NCBI RefSeq assembly: GCF_016461825.1
Contig: NZ_JAEMNU010000113.1
Coordinates: forward strand, 1-64,000
From: Rugamonas violacea
GTDB lineage: Bacteria; Pseudomonadota; Gammaproteobacteria; Burkholderiales; Burkholderiaceae_D
DNA: 64,000 nucleotides
Direction of reading: 5' to 3'
The notes under the pieces were generated by a model that ran no database searches, was not told the DNA's origin, and saw only the letters and a list, made by a program, of their open reading frames with translations. Positions 52,666-61,769 of the stretch are shown piece after piece. Position 1 is the first letter of the stretch; each line of letters begins with the position of its first letter. Made by a program: the position numbers and the translations under genes.

Positions 52666-53982
52666 TCAGACCAGTACTTCCAGCGCCGCCGGGTGGCCCA
52701 GGAAGGCCTGCGGACTGGCAGTCCAGCCATAGGCGCCCGACTGCAGCACGGCGACCAGGTCGCCGGGGCCGGCCACGGCCAGCTCCATCTGCTCGGCCAG
52801 CAGGTCGAGCGGCGTACACAGCGGACCGACCACGGAGACGCGCTCGCGCGGCCCGCCGGCGACGCGGTTGCCCACCACCACAGGATAATTTTTGCGGATC
52901 ACCTGGCCGAAATTGCCCGAGGCGGCCAAGTGGTGATGCAGGCCGCCGTCGGTCACCAGGAAGACCTTGCCGCGCGACTCCTTGCGCTCGATCACCCGGC
53001 AGACGTAGACGCCCGCCTCGGCCACCAGATAGCGTCCCAGCTCGATGTCGATGCGGGTGCCCGGCAGTTGCTGGCGCGCCGCCGCGACGATGCCGTGCAG
53101 ATGGCGGCCGACGGCGTCGAGGTCGAGCCGCTGCTCGCCGGGGAAGTAAGGCACGCCGAAGCCGCCGCCCAGGTTCAGCGTGCGCAGCTGGCCGGGCCAG
53201 TGCCGCGCCAGGCGCACCGCCAGCGCCAATGTCTGGTCCTGCGCCTCGGCCAGCGCGGCGGCGCTGAGGTTCTGCGAGCCGCTGTAGATGTGCAGGCCGC
53301 GCACATCCAGCGCCAGTTGGGCCGCCTCGGCCAACATCGCCGGCACGCGCTCGGCGTCGACGCCGAACTGCTTGGCGCCGCCGCCCATGCTCATGCCGGC
53401 GCGCTGCAGCTCGAAGTCGGGGTTGACCCGCACCGCCACCAGCGGACGTATGCCCAGGCGGCTGCCGATGGCGGCGATGCGCCGCATCTCCTGTTCGGAC
53501 TCCATGTTCAACACGCAGCCGGCGGCGATGGCGCAAGCGAGTTCCTGATCGCGCTTGCCGGGGCCGGCGAAGCTGATGTCGTCGGCCGCCATCGGCGTGT
53601 CGAGGGCGACCCGCAACTCGCCGCCAGAGGCGACGTCGAGGCCGTCGACCAGGCGCGCCATGTGCTGCACCACGGCCGGCATCGGATTGGCCTTCATGGC
53701 GTAGTGCAGATGCACCTCGGCCGGCAGCGCGCGGCGCAACTGCGCCACGCGCTCGCTCAATTGCGCGCGGTCATACGCGTAGAACGGCGTCTGGCCGACC
53801 CGCTCGGCCAGACGTTGCAGCGTCATGCCGCCCAGTTGCAGGCTGTCGTCGCGCACCGCGAACTGGTTCAGCGGGGCGTGCTGCGGTGGCGGACGCACGG
53901 GCGCGGCAGGCGCTATAGGAGCAGTAGGCGCGCCCGCTGCCGCTGCCGCTGCCGGGATAGCGTCGGGTAGCGGCGCGCTCAT
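52666..53982 (-). CDS. PLP-dependent decarboxylase, exosortase A-associated
   Basis: The 438-residue enzyme belongs to the fold-type III ornithine/diaminopimelate decarboxylase family. The PLP lysine is K97 in HYAMKANP; GLDVASGGEL, GGGAKQFGV, LNLGGGFGVPY (phosphate-binding Gly-rich loop) and GPLCTPLD follow in order. It is the exosortase A-associated form, whose amino-acid substrate is unknown. An Ala/Pro-rich extension occupies residues 8-36. It is coupled by a 4-bp overlap to the AMP-forming ligase upstream, which suggests they act on one metabolite. Confidence 0.9.
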   Translation of the reverse strand: MSAPLPDAIPAAAAAAGAPTAPIAPAAPVRPPPQHAPLNQFAVRDDSLQLGGMTLQRLAERVGQTPFYAYDRAQLSERVAQLRRALPAEVHLHYAMKANPMPAVVQHMARLVDGLDVASGGELRVALDTPMAADDISFAGPGKRDQELACAIAAGCVLNMESEQEMRRIAAIGSRLGIRPLVAVRVNPDFELQRAGMSMGGGAKQFGVDAERVPAMLAEAAQLALDVRGLHIYSGSQNLSAAALAEAQDQTLALAVRLARHWPGQLRTLNLGGGFGVPYFPGEQRLDLDAVGRHLHGIVAAARQQLPGTRIDIELGRYLVAEAGVYVCRVIERKESRGKVFLVTDGGLHHHLAASGNFGQVIRKNYPVVVGNRVAGGPRERVSVVGPLCTPLDLLAEQMELAVAGPGDLVAVLQSGAYGWTASPQAFLGHPAALEVLV

Positions 53983-55607
53983 GGCGTCGGCTCGGCGAAG
54001 GCGGCGACGAACTGCAGACTAAGCAGCTTGCGGTCGATCTTGCCGTTCGGGTTGCGCGGCAGGCTCTCCGGCCAGATGACGATCTTCGCCGGCAGCATGT
54101 AGCCGGGCAGCTCGGGCCGACAGGCCGCCAACAGCGCCTCGGCGGTCAACGCAACGCCGTCGCGGGCGCTGGCCACCACCACGATGGCCTGGCCCAACGC
54201 CGGATGCGGCACGCCGAAGGCGGCCGCCTCGGCCACCTGCTGGCGGGCGTACACCACCTCCTCGATCTCCGCCGGGCTGACCCGGTAACCCGAGGTCTTG
54301 ATCATCTCGTCGTTGCGGCCGATGAAGTAGAGGAAGCCCTCGGCGTCCTTGCGCACCGTGTCGCCCGACCAAACGGCGACCTCCGGCAGGGTCAGGCCGG
54401 ACAGGCGCGGCGACAGCACGCGGTAGCGCAGCGCCGTGTTGACCGGATCGTTCCAGTAGCCCATGCCGACCAACGCGCCACGGTGCACCAGCTCGCCCGG
54501 CTCGTCGGCTTCGCACTCGCTGCCGTCCGGCCGCAGCACCATGACCTCGGCGTTGGGGATGGCCCGGCCCATCGAATCGGGACGCCGCTCCAGCTCCTCG
54601 GGCGGCAGATAGGTCGAGCGGAAGGCCTCGGTCAGGCCATACATCAGGAAGGGCCGCGCCGCCGGCAGCGCGCGGCGCAGCGCGTCCAGCGTCACGCGCG
54701 GCATGGCGCCGCCGGAGTTGGTCAGATAGCGCAGCGTGCAATCGGCCGGCCAGTTCAAGCCGGCCAGTTGACGCCACAGCGGCGGCACGCCGGCCAGGCC
54801 GGTGATGCGCTCGTCGCGCACGGCGTGCAGCACGTCCTGCGGCAACAGGTGGTTGAGCAGCACCACGCTGGCGCCGGCGCGGAAACCGGTGGTCAGTTGG
54901 CTCAGGCCGTAGTCGAAGCTCAAGGGCAGCACCGCCAGGATGCGGTCGGCCGGCGAGTTGTCCAAATACTCGGCGACGCTGTGGGCGCCGGCCACCAGGT
55001 TACGGTGCGACAGCACCACGCCCTTCGGCTTGCCGGTGCTGCCCGAGGTGTACATGATGGCGGCCATGTCGGCGTCGACGCAGCGGTGCGGCGCCACGGC
55101 GTCGGCCGCGCCGGCGGCATCGAGCAAGGCGCCGGCGGCCATCAGCTCGTCCCAGCCGAGCAAGCGCAGAGCGGGCAGCTCGGCCAACTCGGGCACTGCG
55201 GCGCCGGCCGCCAAACCGGTGAGCAGCACCAGGCGCAGCTCCGGGCAGCCGGCCAACGCCGGCTTGAGCAGGCGCAGGCGCTCGACCGAGGTGACCAGGA
55301 CGCCGACATTGCAATCGGCCAGAATATACGCCACCTGCTCCGGTTTGAGCAGCGGGTTGACCGGCACGAAGGTGCCGCCGGCCGCCGCCGCGCCGAACAT
55401 GGCGGTGACGTTTTCCAGATTTTTTTCCAGGTACACCGCCAGGCGCTCCTGCCGCGCCAGACCGTGGCGCAACAGCGCGCTGGCGGCGCCGCGCACGGCG
55501 CCGGCCAGGCCGGCGTAATCGAGCCGGCGGGCGCCATACACCAGCGCCTCCGCGCCGGGCGCCCGACGCGCCGCCTCAAACAATAGATCGTGCACCAGTT
55601 GACTCAT
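53979..55607 (-). CDS. Acyl-CoA ligase (AMP-forming), exosortase A-associated
   Basis: The 542-residue adenylate-forming enzyme has the P-loop-like YTSGSTGKPKGVVLSH (186-201), the A5 motif YGLTEAFRSTYL, the A7/A8 motifs WSGDTVRKDAEGFLYFIGRNDEMIKTSGYRVSP and the catalytic lysine in NPNGKIDRK near residue 530. It activates a carboxylic acid, probably an amino acid or fatty acid, and could load the acyl carrier protein encoded at 58269. The ATG at 55607 has TAGGGTG upstream; the longer frame reaches into the promoter region. It is the first gene of the minus-strand half of this block. Confidence 0.9.
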   Translation of the reverse strand: MSQLVHDLLFEAARRAPGAEALVYGARRLDYAGLAGAVRGAASALLRHGLARQERLAVYLEKNLENVTAMFGAAAAGGTFVPVNPLLKPEQVAYILADCNVGVLVTSVERLRLLKPALAGCPELRLVLLTGLAAGAAVPELAELPALRLLGWDELMAAGALLDAAGAADAVAPHRCVDADMAAIMYTSGSTGKPKGVVLSHRNLVAGAHSVAEYLDNSPADRILAVLPLSFDYGLSQLTTGFRAGASVVLLNHLLPQDVLHAVRDERITGLAGVPPLWRQLAGLNWPADCTLRYLTNSGGAMPRVTLDALRRALPAARPFLMYGLTEAFRSTYLPPEELERRPDSMGRAIPNAEVMVLRPDGSECEADEPGELVHRGALVGMGYWNDPVNTALRYRVLSPRLSGLTLPEVAVWSGDTVRKDAEGFLYFIGRNDEMIKTSGYRVSPAEIEEVVYARQQVAEAAAFGVPHPALGQAIVVVASARDGVALTAEALLAACRPELPGYMLPAKIVIWPESLPRNPNGKIDRKLLSLQFVAAFAEPTP

Positions 55608-55876
55608 TCGACACCCTATCAAGTCCAGAGCTGCGACGGCGCGGCGGCGCGGCGGCCGGCGCGGCAAATATCAAAATTACAACGATAGTCACGTATGGTA
55701 CGCGGCCCGGGATGAGCTGTAAAGAAACTTAGTTGCAAAAACGACAGTTTCAATTTTACTACGCAAAGTCCTTACCTGGCGCTATACTCATGGCTGCGCA
55801 ACATCATGATCTGGCGCACGGTGCGACCGTGCGCCCTTTGATTCCGATCCAAGCAGCACCAGACAGATGGGGTTTC
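55608..55876. promoter_or_regulatory. Divergent promoter region, 269 bp
   Basis: This region separates the ligase operon (minus) from the aminotransferase operon (plus). The central part (about 55670-55790) is AT-rich. A possible plus-strand -10, TATACT, lies at about 55783-55788 without a clear -35. I found no sigma-54 site or copy of the 19-bp element. Confidence 0.45.
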
Positions 55877-57178
55877 ATGAACAGCTATGATGTCGACGCG
55901 CCCCTGTCGCTGGACACAGCCGCGCCGCCGCGTCCGCCCCGGGCCGCCGCCCAGCAACAACAGCAACAACAGCAACCCCACGCCGACGCCGACTATCCGC
56001 GTCCGGCGCTGCCGGTCACGCCGGTGCTGTCGCTGGCCTCGCTGCGCCGGGGCGGCGCGCGCCGCGTGCCCTGTATCCTCGACGCCGGCCAACTGCGCCT
56101 GGTCACCAGCGGCCGCATCGCCATCGCCCTGGCGCTGCGCGAAATGGGCATCGGTCCCGGCGCCCGCGTGCTGCTGCCGGCCTACCACTGCGCCTCGATG
56201 GTCGAGCCGGTGATCTGGTGCGGCGCCGAACCGGTGTTCTACCGCATCCGGCCGGACGCCTCGGTCGATCTGGACGACGTCGCCGCCAAGCTGGACGCCG
56301 ACTGCCGACTGCTGATGGTCACCAACTACTTCGGCTTTCCCCAGCAGCTGCACAGCATCCGCGCCTTCTGCGACGCGCGCGGCCTGCGCATGCTGGAGGA
56401 CTGCGCCCACTCCTTCCTCGGCGAGCACCAGGGCCGCCCGTTGGGCAGCTTCGGCGACTACGCCATCGCCAGCAGCATGAAGTTCTTCCCCATGTACGAA
56501 GGCGGCTGCCTGGTCTCGGCGCGCCACGACCTGGGCGGCGTGACACTCAGCTCGGCCGGCGCCGGCTTCGAGGCCAAGGTCCTGCTCAGCACCCTGGAAG
56601 ACGCCTTCGCCTACCGCCGCCTGCCCGTGCTGAAAGCCTTGTGCAGCCTGCCGCTACGCGCCAAGAACCTGCTGTGGAACCGCATCAAGGCGCGCCACGC
56701 CGGCGCCACCGCCGCGCTGGCGCCGGACTCCTCGGACGGCGGTTTCGGCTTCGACCCGGCCTGGCTGACCAAGCGCTCGTCCTACTGCGCGCGCCTGCTG
56801 CTCAAACTGGTCTCGCGCGAGCGCATGGCCGCCCTGCGCCGACGCCATTACCAACGCATCGCCGACGCCGTCGCCGGCCTGCCCGGCTGCCGCCCGCTGT
56901 TCGATACGCTGCCCGACGGCGTTTGCCCGTGGGTCTTCCCGCTGCTGGTCGACGCGCCCGAACCGGTGTTCGACGCCCTCAAGCGCGCCGCCGTGCCGGT
57001 GATCCGCTTCGGCGAATACCTGTGGCCCGGCGTCGACGCCACGGTCTGCCCGGTCAGCGTCGACCTGTCGCGCCGCGTGCTGCAATTCCCCTGCCACCAG
57101 GAGCTGCGCGAGACGGAACTGGGCTGGATGATCGAGCAGATCACATCGGTGTTACGTCAACCAAGGAAACCAACATGA
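55877..57178 (+). CDS. DegT/DnrJ/EryC1-type aminotransferase
   Basis: The 433-residue PLP enzyme has the fold-type I layout of sugar aminotransferases: VTSGRIAIALALREMGIGPGARVLLPAYHC at the start of the domain, LEDCAHSFLGEHQGRPLGSFGDYAIAS and the PLP lysine K202 in SSMKFFPMYEGG. The motif differs from the usual SFFPTK order, so it may have an altered substrate. Residues 1-45 are an extension with eight Gln in a row. The ATG at 55877 is used; an upstream in-frame ATG exists at 55790. It likely makes an amino sugar for the repeat unit, and is coupled by ATGA to the next gene. Confidence 0.8.
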   Translation: MNSYDVDAPLSLDTAAPPRPPRAAAQQQQQQQQPHADADYPRPALPVTPVLSLASLRRGGARRVPCILDAGQLRLVTSGRIAIALALREMGIGPGARVLLPAYHCASMVEPVIWCGAEPVFYRIRPDASVDLDDVAAKLDADCRLLMVTNYFGFPQQLHSIRAFCDARGLRMLEDCAHSFLGEHQGRPLGSFGDYAIASSMKFFPMYEGGCLVSARHDLGGVTLSSAGAGFEAKVLLSTLEDAFAYRRLPVLKALCSLPLRAKNLLWNRIKARHAGATAALAPDSSDGGFGFDPAWLTKRSSYCARLLLKLVSRERMAALRRRHYQRIADAVAGLPGCRPLFDTLPDGVCPWVFPLLVDAPEPVFDALKRAAVPVIRFGEYLWPGVDATVCPVSVDLSRRVLQFPCHQELRETELGWMIEQITSVLRQPRKPT

Positions 57179-58266
57179 GCTGGATCGTCCTGCCCGCCGG
57201 CGCTTTCGAGGGCTACAAACAGCAATGGCGCGAACTGAACGCCGCCAGCGCCGCCTCGCCGCTGCTCGACCCCGACTTCGTCACCCCGCTGCTGGCCGAA
57301 TTCGCCAACGGCCAGGAACTGCTGGTGTGCTATGTGCGCGACGGCGTCACGCTGTTGATGGGCATCGTCGTGCCGCGCCGGCGCGGCGTCTGGGAGACCT
57401 TCCAGCCGTCGCAGGCGCCGCTCGGCATCTGGCTGCAGCGCCCCGGGGTCGACGCCGCGCCGCTGCTCGACAGCCTGATGCGCAAGCTGCCCGGCACGCC
57501 GCTGATCTTCGGCCTGACCCAGTGCGATCCCTGGCACGGCCCGCGCCCGAGCGACAGCGCGACCCAGAACAGCATCGACTACATCGACACCGCCCACATC
57601 ACGGTGCACGGCAGCTTCGACGACTACTGGGCCGCGCGCGGCAAGAACCTGCGCGCCAACATGAAGAAGCAGCGCGCCAAGCTGCACAAGGAAGGCATCG
57701 TCGCGCGCCTGCAGATCAGCCGCGCGCCCGAGGAGATGGCCGAGGCGGTGCGCGACTTCGGCCGGCTGGAAAGCGCCGGCTGGAAGGCCGGCCTGGGCAC
57801 CGCCCTGCATGGCGACAACGACCAGGGCCGCTTCTACCGCGGCATGCTGGAGGCCTTCTGCCGCCGCGATAGCGCCAGCGTCTACCGCTACTGGTTCAAT
57901 GAGCAGCTGGTGGCGATGGACCTGTGCGTCGAGGGCAACGGCATGATCGTCGTGCTCAAGACCAGCTACGACGAGAGCGTCGCCTCGGGCCTGTCGCCCA
58001 GCCTGCTGATGCGCGAAGAGTGCTGCCGCCTGTTCTTCGAGCAGGCCCGCTTCGGCCGCGTCGAATTCTACGGCAAGGTGCTCGAATGGCACACCCGCTG
58101 GACCGAAGAGATCCGCACGCTCTACCACCTGAACCACTATCGCTGGCCGGGACTGGTGCGCCTGCACCGCTTCTCGCGCCGCTCGCCCACCCTGCTCGGC
58201 CAACTGCGCGCCCGCCTGGCGCCGCGCGCGGCGCCGCCGAGTCCCGTTAGCAGTCCTTTGGAGTAG
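57175..58266 (+). CDS. GNAT/FemAB-like acetyltransferase
   Basis: This 363-residue protein has the BioF2/CelD-type acetyltransferase fold: SPLLDPDFVTPLLAEFANGQELLVCYV, FDDYWAARGKNLRANMKKQRAKLHKEG, FGRLESAGWKAGLGTALHGDNDQGRFYRGMLEAFCRR and GLSPSLLMREECCRLFFEQ. It is distinct from the XrtA FemAB protein at 25249. It would N-acylate the amino sugar made by the upstream enzyme, or transfer from the acyl carrier protein encoded next. AAGGAAAC precedes the ATG. Confidence 0.82.
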   Translation: MSWIVLPAGAFEGYKQQWRELNAASAASPLLDPDFVTPLLAEFANGQELLVCYVRDGVTLLMGIVVPRRRGVWETFQPSQAPLGIWLQRPGVDAAPLLDSLMRKLPGTPLIFGLTQCDPWHGPRPSDSATQNSIDYIDTAHITVHGSFDDYWAARGKNLRANMKKQRAKLHKEGIVARLQISRAPEEMAEAVRDFGRLESAGWKAGLGTALHGDNDQGRFYRGMLEAFCRRDSASVYRYWFNEQLVAMDLCVEGNGMIVVLKTSYDESVASGLSPSLLMREECCRLFFEQARFGRVEFYGKVLEWHTRWTEEIRTLYHLNHYRWPGLVRLHRFSRRSPTLLGQLRARLAPRAAPPSPVSSPLE

Positions 58267-58268
58267 AC

Positions 58269-58514
58269 ATGTATCTTGGTGAAGTCAAACACATCCTCGG
58301 CGCCGTCCTCAGTCTGGGCGAACGCAGCGCCGACTTCGACGCCGATTCGCCACTGCTGGGCAGCGTCCCCGAACTCGACTCGATGGCGGTGGTGCAGCTG
58401 ATCACCGCGCTCGAAGAGCAGTTCGGCATCACCGTGCACGACGACGAGATCGGCGCGGCCACCTTCGCCACCGTCGGCAGCCTGGCCCGCTTCGTCGAGG
58501 CCAAGCTGGCATGA
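58269..58514 (+). CDS. Acyl carrier protein
   Basis: The 81-residue protein is a typical ACP: four helices and the phosphopantetheine serine S38 in PELDSMAVVQLITALEEQFGITV. It is two bases downstream of the acetyltransferase and overlaps the hydrolase start by 4 bp. It is probably a dedicated carrier, charged by the ligase at 53979 or the CapK-like enzyme at 16892, not the fatty-acid AcpP. Confidence 0.9.
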   Translation: MYLGEVKHILGAVLSLGERSADFDADSPLLGSVPELDSMAVVQLITALEEQFGITVHDDEIGAATFATVGSLARFVEAKLA

Positions 58515-59344
58515 CGCAGTCCGCCGCCGCACCCGGCGCCCTGCCCTTCTTCCTGCCGGCCGAGGCGGGCGAACGCTTCTGCCTGTACCACGCCCCCGCC
58601 GGCCGCTGCCGTGGCGCCGTGCTCTACCTGCATCCCTGGGGCGAAGAGATGAACAAGGCGCGCCGCATGGCCGCCTTGCAATCGCGCGCGCTGGCCCAGC
58701 TGGGCTACGGCGTGCTGCAGCTCGACCTGTACGGCTGCGGCGACAGCGCCGGCGACGCCGCCGACGCCCGCTGGGAGATCTGGCTGGCCGACGTGGCCAA
58801 CGGCGCCACCTGGCTGCGCCAGCGCCTGGACCAGCCGCTGACCCTGTGGGGCCTGCGCCTGGGCGCCCTGCTGGCGCTCGACTATGCGCGCGCCGCGCCC
58901 GGCGTGGCGCAACGCCTGCTGCTGTGGCAAACCCCGGCCAACGGCGCCACGCTGCTGACCCAATTCCTGCGCCTGCGGATGGCCGGCCAGCTGCTGGCCG
59001 AGGGCGCCGCCGAGGACAACAGCACCGCCGCGCTGCGCCGCCAATTGGCCGACGGCGCCACACTGGAGATCGCCGGCTACGCGCTGGCGCCGGCGCTGGC
59101 CGCCAGCATCGACGCGCTCGACGCCGCCGCGCTGACCGTGACCGGCTGCCCGGTGCATTGGCTCGAAGTGGCGCCGCGCGGCGACGGCCAGCTGACGCCG
59201 GCCTCGGCCCGCATCACCCAGGCCTGGCGCGACAAGGGCGTCGACCTGCACTGCCACCCGCTGGTCGGCGCGCAGTTCTGGGCGACGCAGGAAATCAGCG
59301 AAAACCCCGCCCTGCTCGATACCAGCTGCGCCATACTGGCCTAG
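58511..59344 (+). CDS. Alpha/beta hydrolase, exosortase A-associated (hydrolase 2)
   Basis: The 277-residue protein has the alpha/beta-hydrolase start RGAVLYLHPWGEEMNKARRMAA and the LDLYGCGDSAGD turn. The nucleophile elbow reads WGLRLGALLA, so Arg116 sits where Ser or Cys is expected; the canonical nucleophile is absent. It belongs to the exosortase A hydrolase 2 group. It may be a non-hydrolytic acyl-binding protein or use another residue. It is coupled to the ACP by a 4-bp overlap. Confidence 0.85.
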   Translation: MTQSAAAPGALPFFLPAEAGERFCLYHAPAGRCRGAVLYLHPWGEEMNKARRMAALQSRALAQLGYGVLQLDLYGCGDSAGDAADARWEIWLADVANGATWLRQRLDQPLTLWGLRLGALLALDYARAAPGVAQRLLLWQTPANGATLLTQFLRLRMAGQLLAEGAAEDNSTAALRRQLADGATLEIAGYALAPALAASIDALDAAALTVTGCPVHWLEVAPRGDGQLTPASARITQAWRDKGVDLHCHPLVGAQFWATQEISENPALLDTSCAILA

Positions 59345-59352
59345 GACGCACC

Positions 59353-60417
59353 ATGCTCTTCGACGAACACGCCCTGCAATTTTCCTGCGACGACGCCGCC
59401 CTGATCGGTATCCTCAGCCGGCCGCGCCAGGCCGCCACGCGCGGCGTGCTGGTGGTGGTGGGCGGGCCGCAGTACCGCGCCGGCAGCCACCGCCAATTCA
59501 CCCTGCTGGCGCGCGCGCTGGCCGCGCAAGGCATTCCGGTGCTGCGTTTCGACTACCGCGGCATGGGCGACAGCGAGGGCACGGCGCGCGACTTCGAGGC
59601 GGTCACCACCGACCTGCGCGCCGCCATCGACGAATTCACCCGCCAGGTGCCGACGTTGTGCGACATCGTCATCTGGGGTCTGTGCGACGCCGCCAGCGCC
59701 GCCCTGTTCTACGCCTCCGGCGACCCGCGCGTGGCCGGCCTGGTGCTACTCAACCCCTGGGTGCGCACCAGCGAAAGCTACGCCCGCACGACCCTGCGCC
59801 ACTACTATTTGGCGCGGCTGCGCCAGGGCGAGTTCTGGCGCAAGCTGCTGGGCGGCCGCTTCGACCTGCGCGCCGCCGCCGCCTCGCTGCGCCAACTGCT
59901 ACAAGCCAGCCGCGCCGGCACGCCGGCCACCGCCGGCGCCGGTGGCGCGCCGTTGCCCGGCAACGAGGCCCTGATCGGCGGCGTGCGCCTGCGCGCCGGC
60001 GCCGGCAGGGATGGCGCCAGCGGTAACGGCGCAGGCGGCACCGATGGCAGCAACGGCACCAGCGGCGGCGGCGGCAACGCAAGCGGCGCTGCCGGCGACA
60101 CGCGCAGCGCCGCAGCGCCGGCCGGCCCTTCGGCCAAGTCCGACATCAGCGCGCCGGCCGGCGCCGCCGCCCTGCCGGAGCGCATGCTGGCCGGGCTGCG
60201 CTACTTCCCCGGCAAGGTGATGTTCATCTTCAGCGGTAACGATTTGACGGCAAAGGAATTCCTCGACATGGTCGATTCATCGAAACACTGGCGGCGCCTG
60301 CTGGCGGCACCGCGCATCAGCCGCCATCTGCTGGCCGATGCCGACCACACCTTCTCGCGCGCCGCCTGGCGCGATGAGGTGGCGCGGCTGACCGCCGACT
60401 GGGTACGCTCATGGTGA
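59353..60417 (+). CDS. Alpha/beta hydrolase, exosortase A-associated (hydrolase 1)
   Basis: This 354-residue protein has GVLVVVGGPQYRAGSHRQFTLLARALAAQG, LRFDYRGMGDSEG and the nucleophile elbow WGLCDAASAA with Cys111 as the likely nucleophile, as in dienelactone hydrolases. A C-terminal His lies in DADHTFSRA. Residues about 188-275 are a Gly/Ala/Ser-rich low-complexity insertion that separates the two halves of the fold and looks like an expanded loop. It is the exosortase A hydrolase 1 type, probably an acyl thioesterase or editing enzyme for the carrier protein. AGGA precedes the ATG. Confidence 0.87.
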   Translation: MLFDEHALQFSCDDAALIGILSRPRQAATRGVLVVVGGPQYRAGSHRQFTLLARALAAQGIPVLRFDYRGMGDSEGTARDFEAVTTDLRAAIDEFTRQVPTLCDIVIWGLCDAASAALFYASGDPRVAGLVLLNPWVRTSESYARTTLRHYYLARLRQGEFWRKLLGGRFDLRAAAASLRQLLQASRAGTPATAGAGGAPLPGNEALIGGVRLRAGAGRDGASGNGAGGTDGSNGTSGGGGNASGAAGDTRSAAAPAGPSAKSDISAPAGAAALPERMLAGLRYFPGKVMFIFSGNDLTAKEFLDMVDSSKHWRRLLAAPRISRHLLADADHTFSRAAWRDEVARLTADWVRSW

Positions 60418-61769
60418 GGAGCGTGCTGATGATCGCCTTCCACTATCCGCCCATGCGCGGCAGCAGCGGCATCCAGCGCACGCTGACCTTCAGCCAGCAC
60501 CTGCCGCAACACGGCTGGCAGCCGTTGCTGCTGTCGGCCCACCCGCGCGCCTACGCCAACAGCGGCGCCGACCAGTTGGCCGAAATCCCGGCCGACATGG
60601 TGGTGCGGCGCAGCTTCGCCCTCGACACCTCGCGCCACCTGTCCATCGCCGGCCGCTATCCGCTGCTGCTGGCCCTGCCCGACCGCTGGAGCGCCTGGCT
60701 GCTCGGCGCCGTGCCGGCCGGCCTCGGCCTGATCCGCCGCCACCGCCCGGCGCTGATCTGGTCGACCTATCCGATCGCCACCGCCCACCTGATCGGCCTG
60801 GCGCTGCACCGCCTGACCGGCCTGCCCTGGGTGGCCGACCTGCGCGACCCGATGACCGACCACGACTACCCCTCGCATCCGCTGACGCGGCGCGTCTACC
60901 GCTGGATCGAGCGGCAAACCATCGCCCGCTGCAGCGTCGCCGTCTGCACCACGCCGGGCGCCATCCAGACCTACCGCGCGCGCTTCCCCGACATTCCGGC
61001 CGAACGCTACGCCCTGATCGAGAACGGCTACGACGAGGCCAACTTCGCCCAGGCCGGCGGCACCGCGCCACCACGCGCGGCGGCCAACGCCGCCGACTAC
61101 GCCGACACCGCCACCACAGCCACCACAGCGGCGACGCCGGCCACCGGGCCGCTGACCTTGGTGCACAGCGGCGTGATCTACCCGTCCGAGCGCGATCCCC
61201 GGCCGCTGTTCGCCGCGCTGGCCGAGCTGCAGCGCGCCGGCCATGTCTCGCCGCAGCGGCTGCAGGTGGTGCTGCGCGCCACCGGCCACGACGACTATCT
61301 GCGCCCGCTGCTGCGGGAATACGGCATCGAGCAGCTGGTCAGCCTGGCCCCGCACATCGCCTACCGCGCCGCCCTCGGCGAAATGTTGAGCGCCGGCGGC
61401 CTGCTGGTGCTGCAGGCGGCCAACTGCAACCACCAGATCCCGGCCAAGCTGTACGAATACTTCCGCGCCGGCCGGCCCATCCTGGCACTGACCGACGCCG
61501 CCGGCGACACCGCCGCCGCGCTGCGCAAGGCCGGCATCGACACCATCGCCCAACTCGACTCCAGCGAAGACATCATGCAGCAGCTACTCCGCTTCCTCAC
61601 CCTGGCCGAGGCCGGCCAGGCTCCGCTCGCCTCCGCCGCCGCCGTCGCCGCCAGTTCGCGCGCGGCGCGCAGCGCCCAGCTGGGCGAACTGCTCGACCGC
61701 GTCGCACTGCGCGCCGACACCGCCGGCCGCGCCCTGCCACAAGCCGGCAGCGAAGGTGGCGCGCCATGA
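60411..61769 (+). CDS. Glycosyltransferase family 4
   Basis: The 452-residue GT-B enzyme begins MVRSVLMIAFHYPPMRGSSGIQRTLTFSQHLP and has STYPIATAHLIGLALHRLTGLPWVADLRDPM, ALIENGYDEANF and a C-terminal donor-binding half with QIPAKLYEYFRAGRPILALTD. The first part matches the Glyco_transf_4-type acceptor domain. A short Ala/Thr-rich insertion (about 222-245) is unusual. It overlaps the hydrolase by 7 bp and the next gene by 4 bp. The sugar is unknown. Confidence 0.85.
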   Translation: MVRSVLMIAFHYPPMRGSSGIQRTLTFSQHLPQHGWQPLLLSAHPRAYANSGADQLAEIPADMVVRRSFALDTSRHLSIAGRYPLLLALPDRWSAWLLGAVPAGLGLIRRHRPALIWSTYPIATAHLIGLALHRLTGLPWVADLRDPMTDHDYPSHPLTRRVYRWIERQTIARCSVAVCTTPGAIQTYRARFPDIPAERYALIENGYDEANFAQAGGTAPPRAAANAADYADTATTATTAATPATGPLTLVHSGVIYPSERDPRPLFAALAELQRAGHVSPQRLQVVLRATGHDDYLRPLLREYGIEQLVSLAPHIAYRAALGEMLSAGGLLVLQAANCNHQIPAKLYEYFRAGRPILALTDAAGDTAAALRKAGIDTIAQLDSSEDIMQQLLRFLTLAEAGQAPLASAAAVAASSRAARSAQLGELLDRVALRADTAGRALPQAGSEGGAP

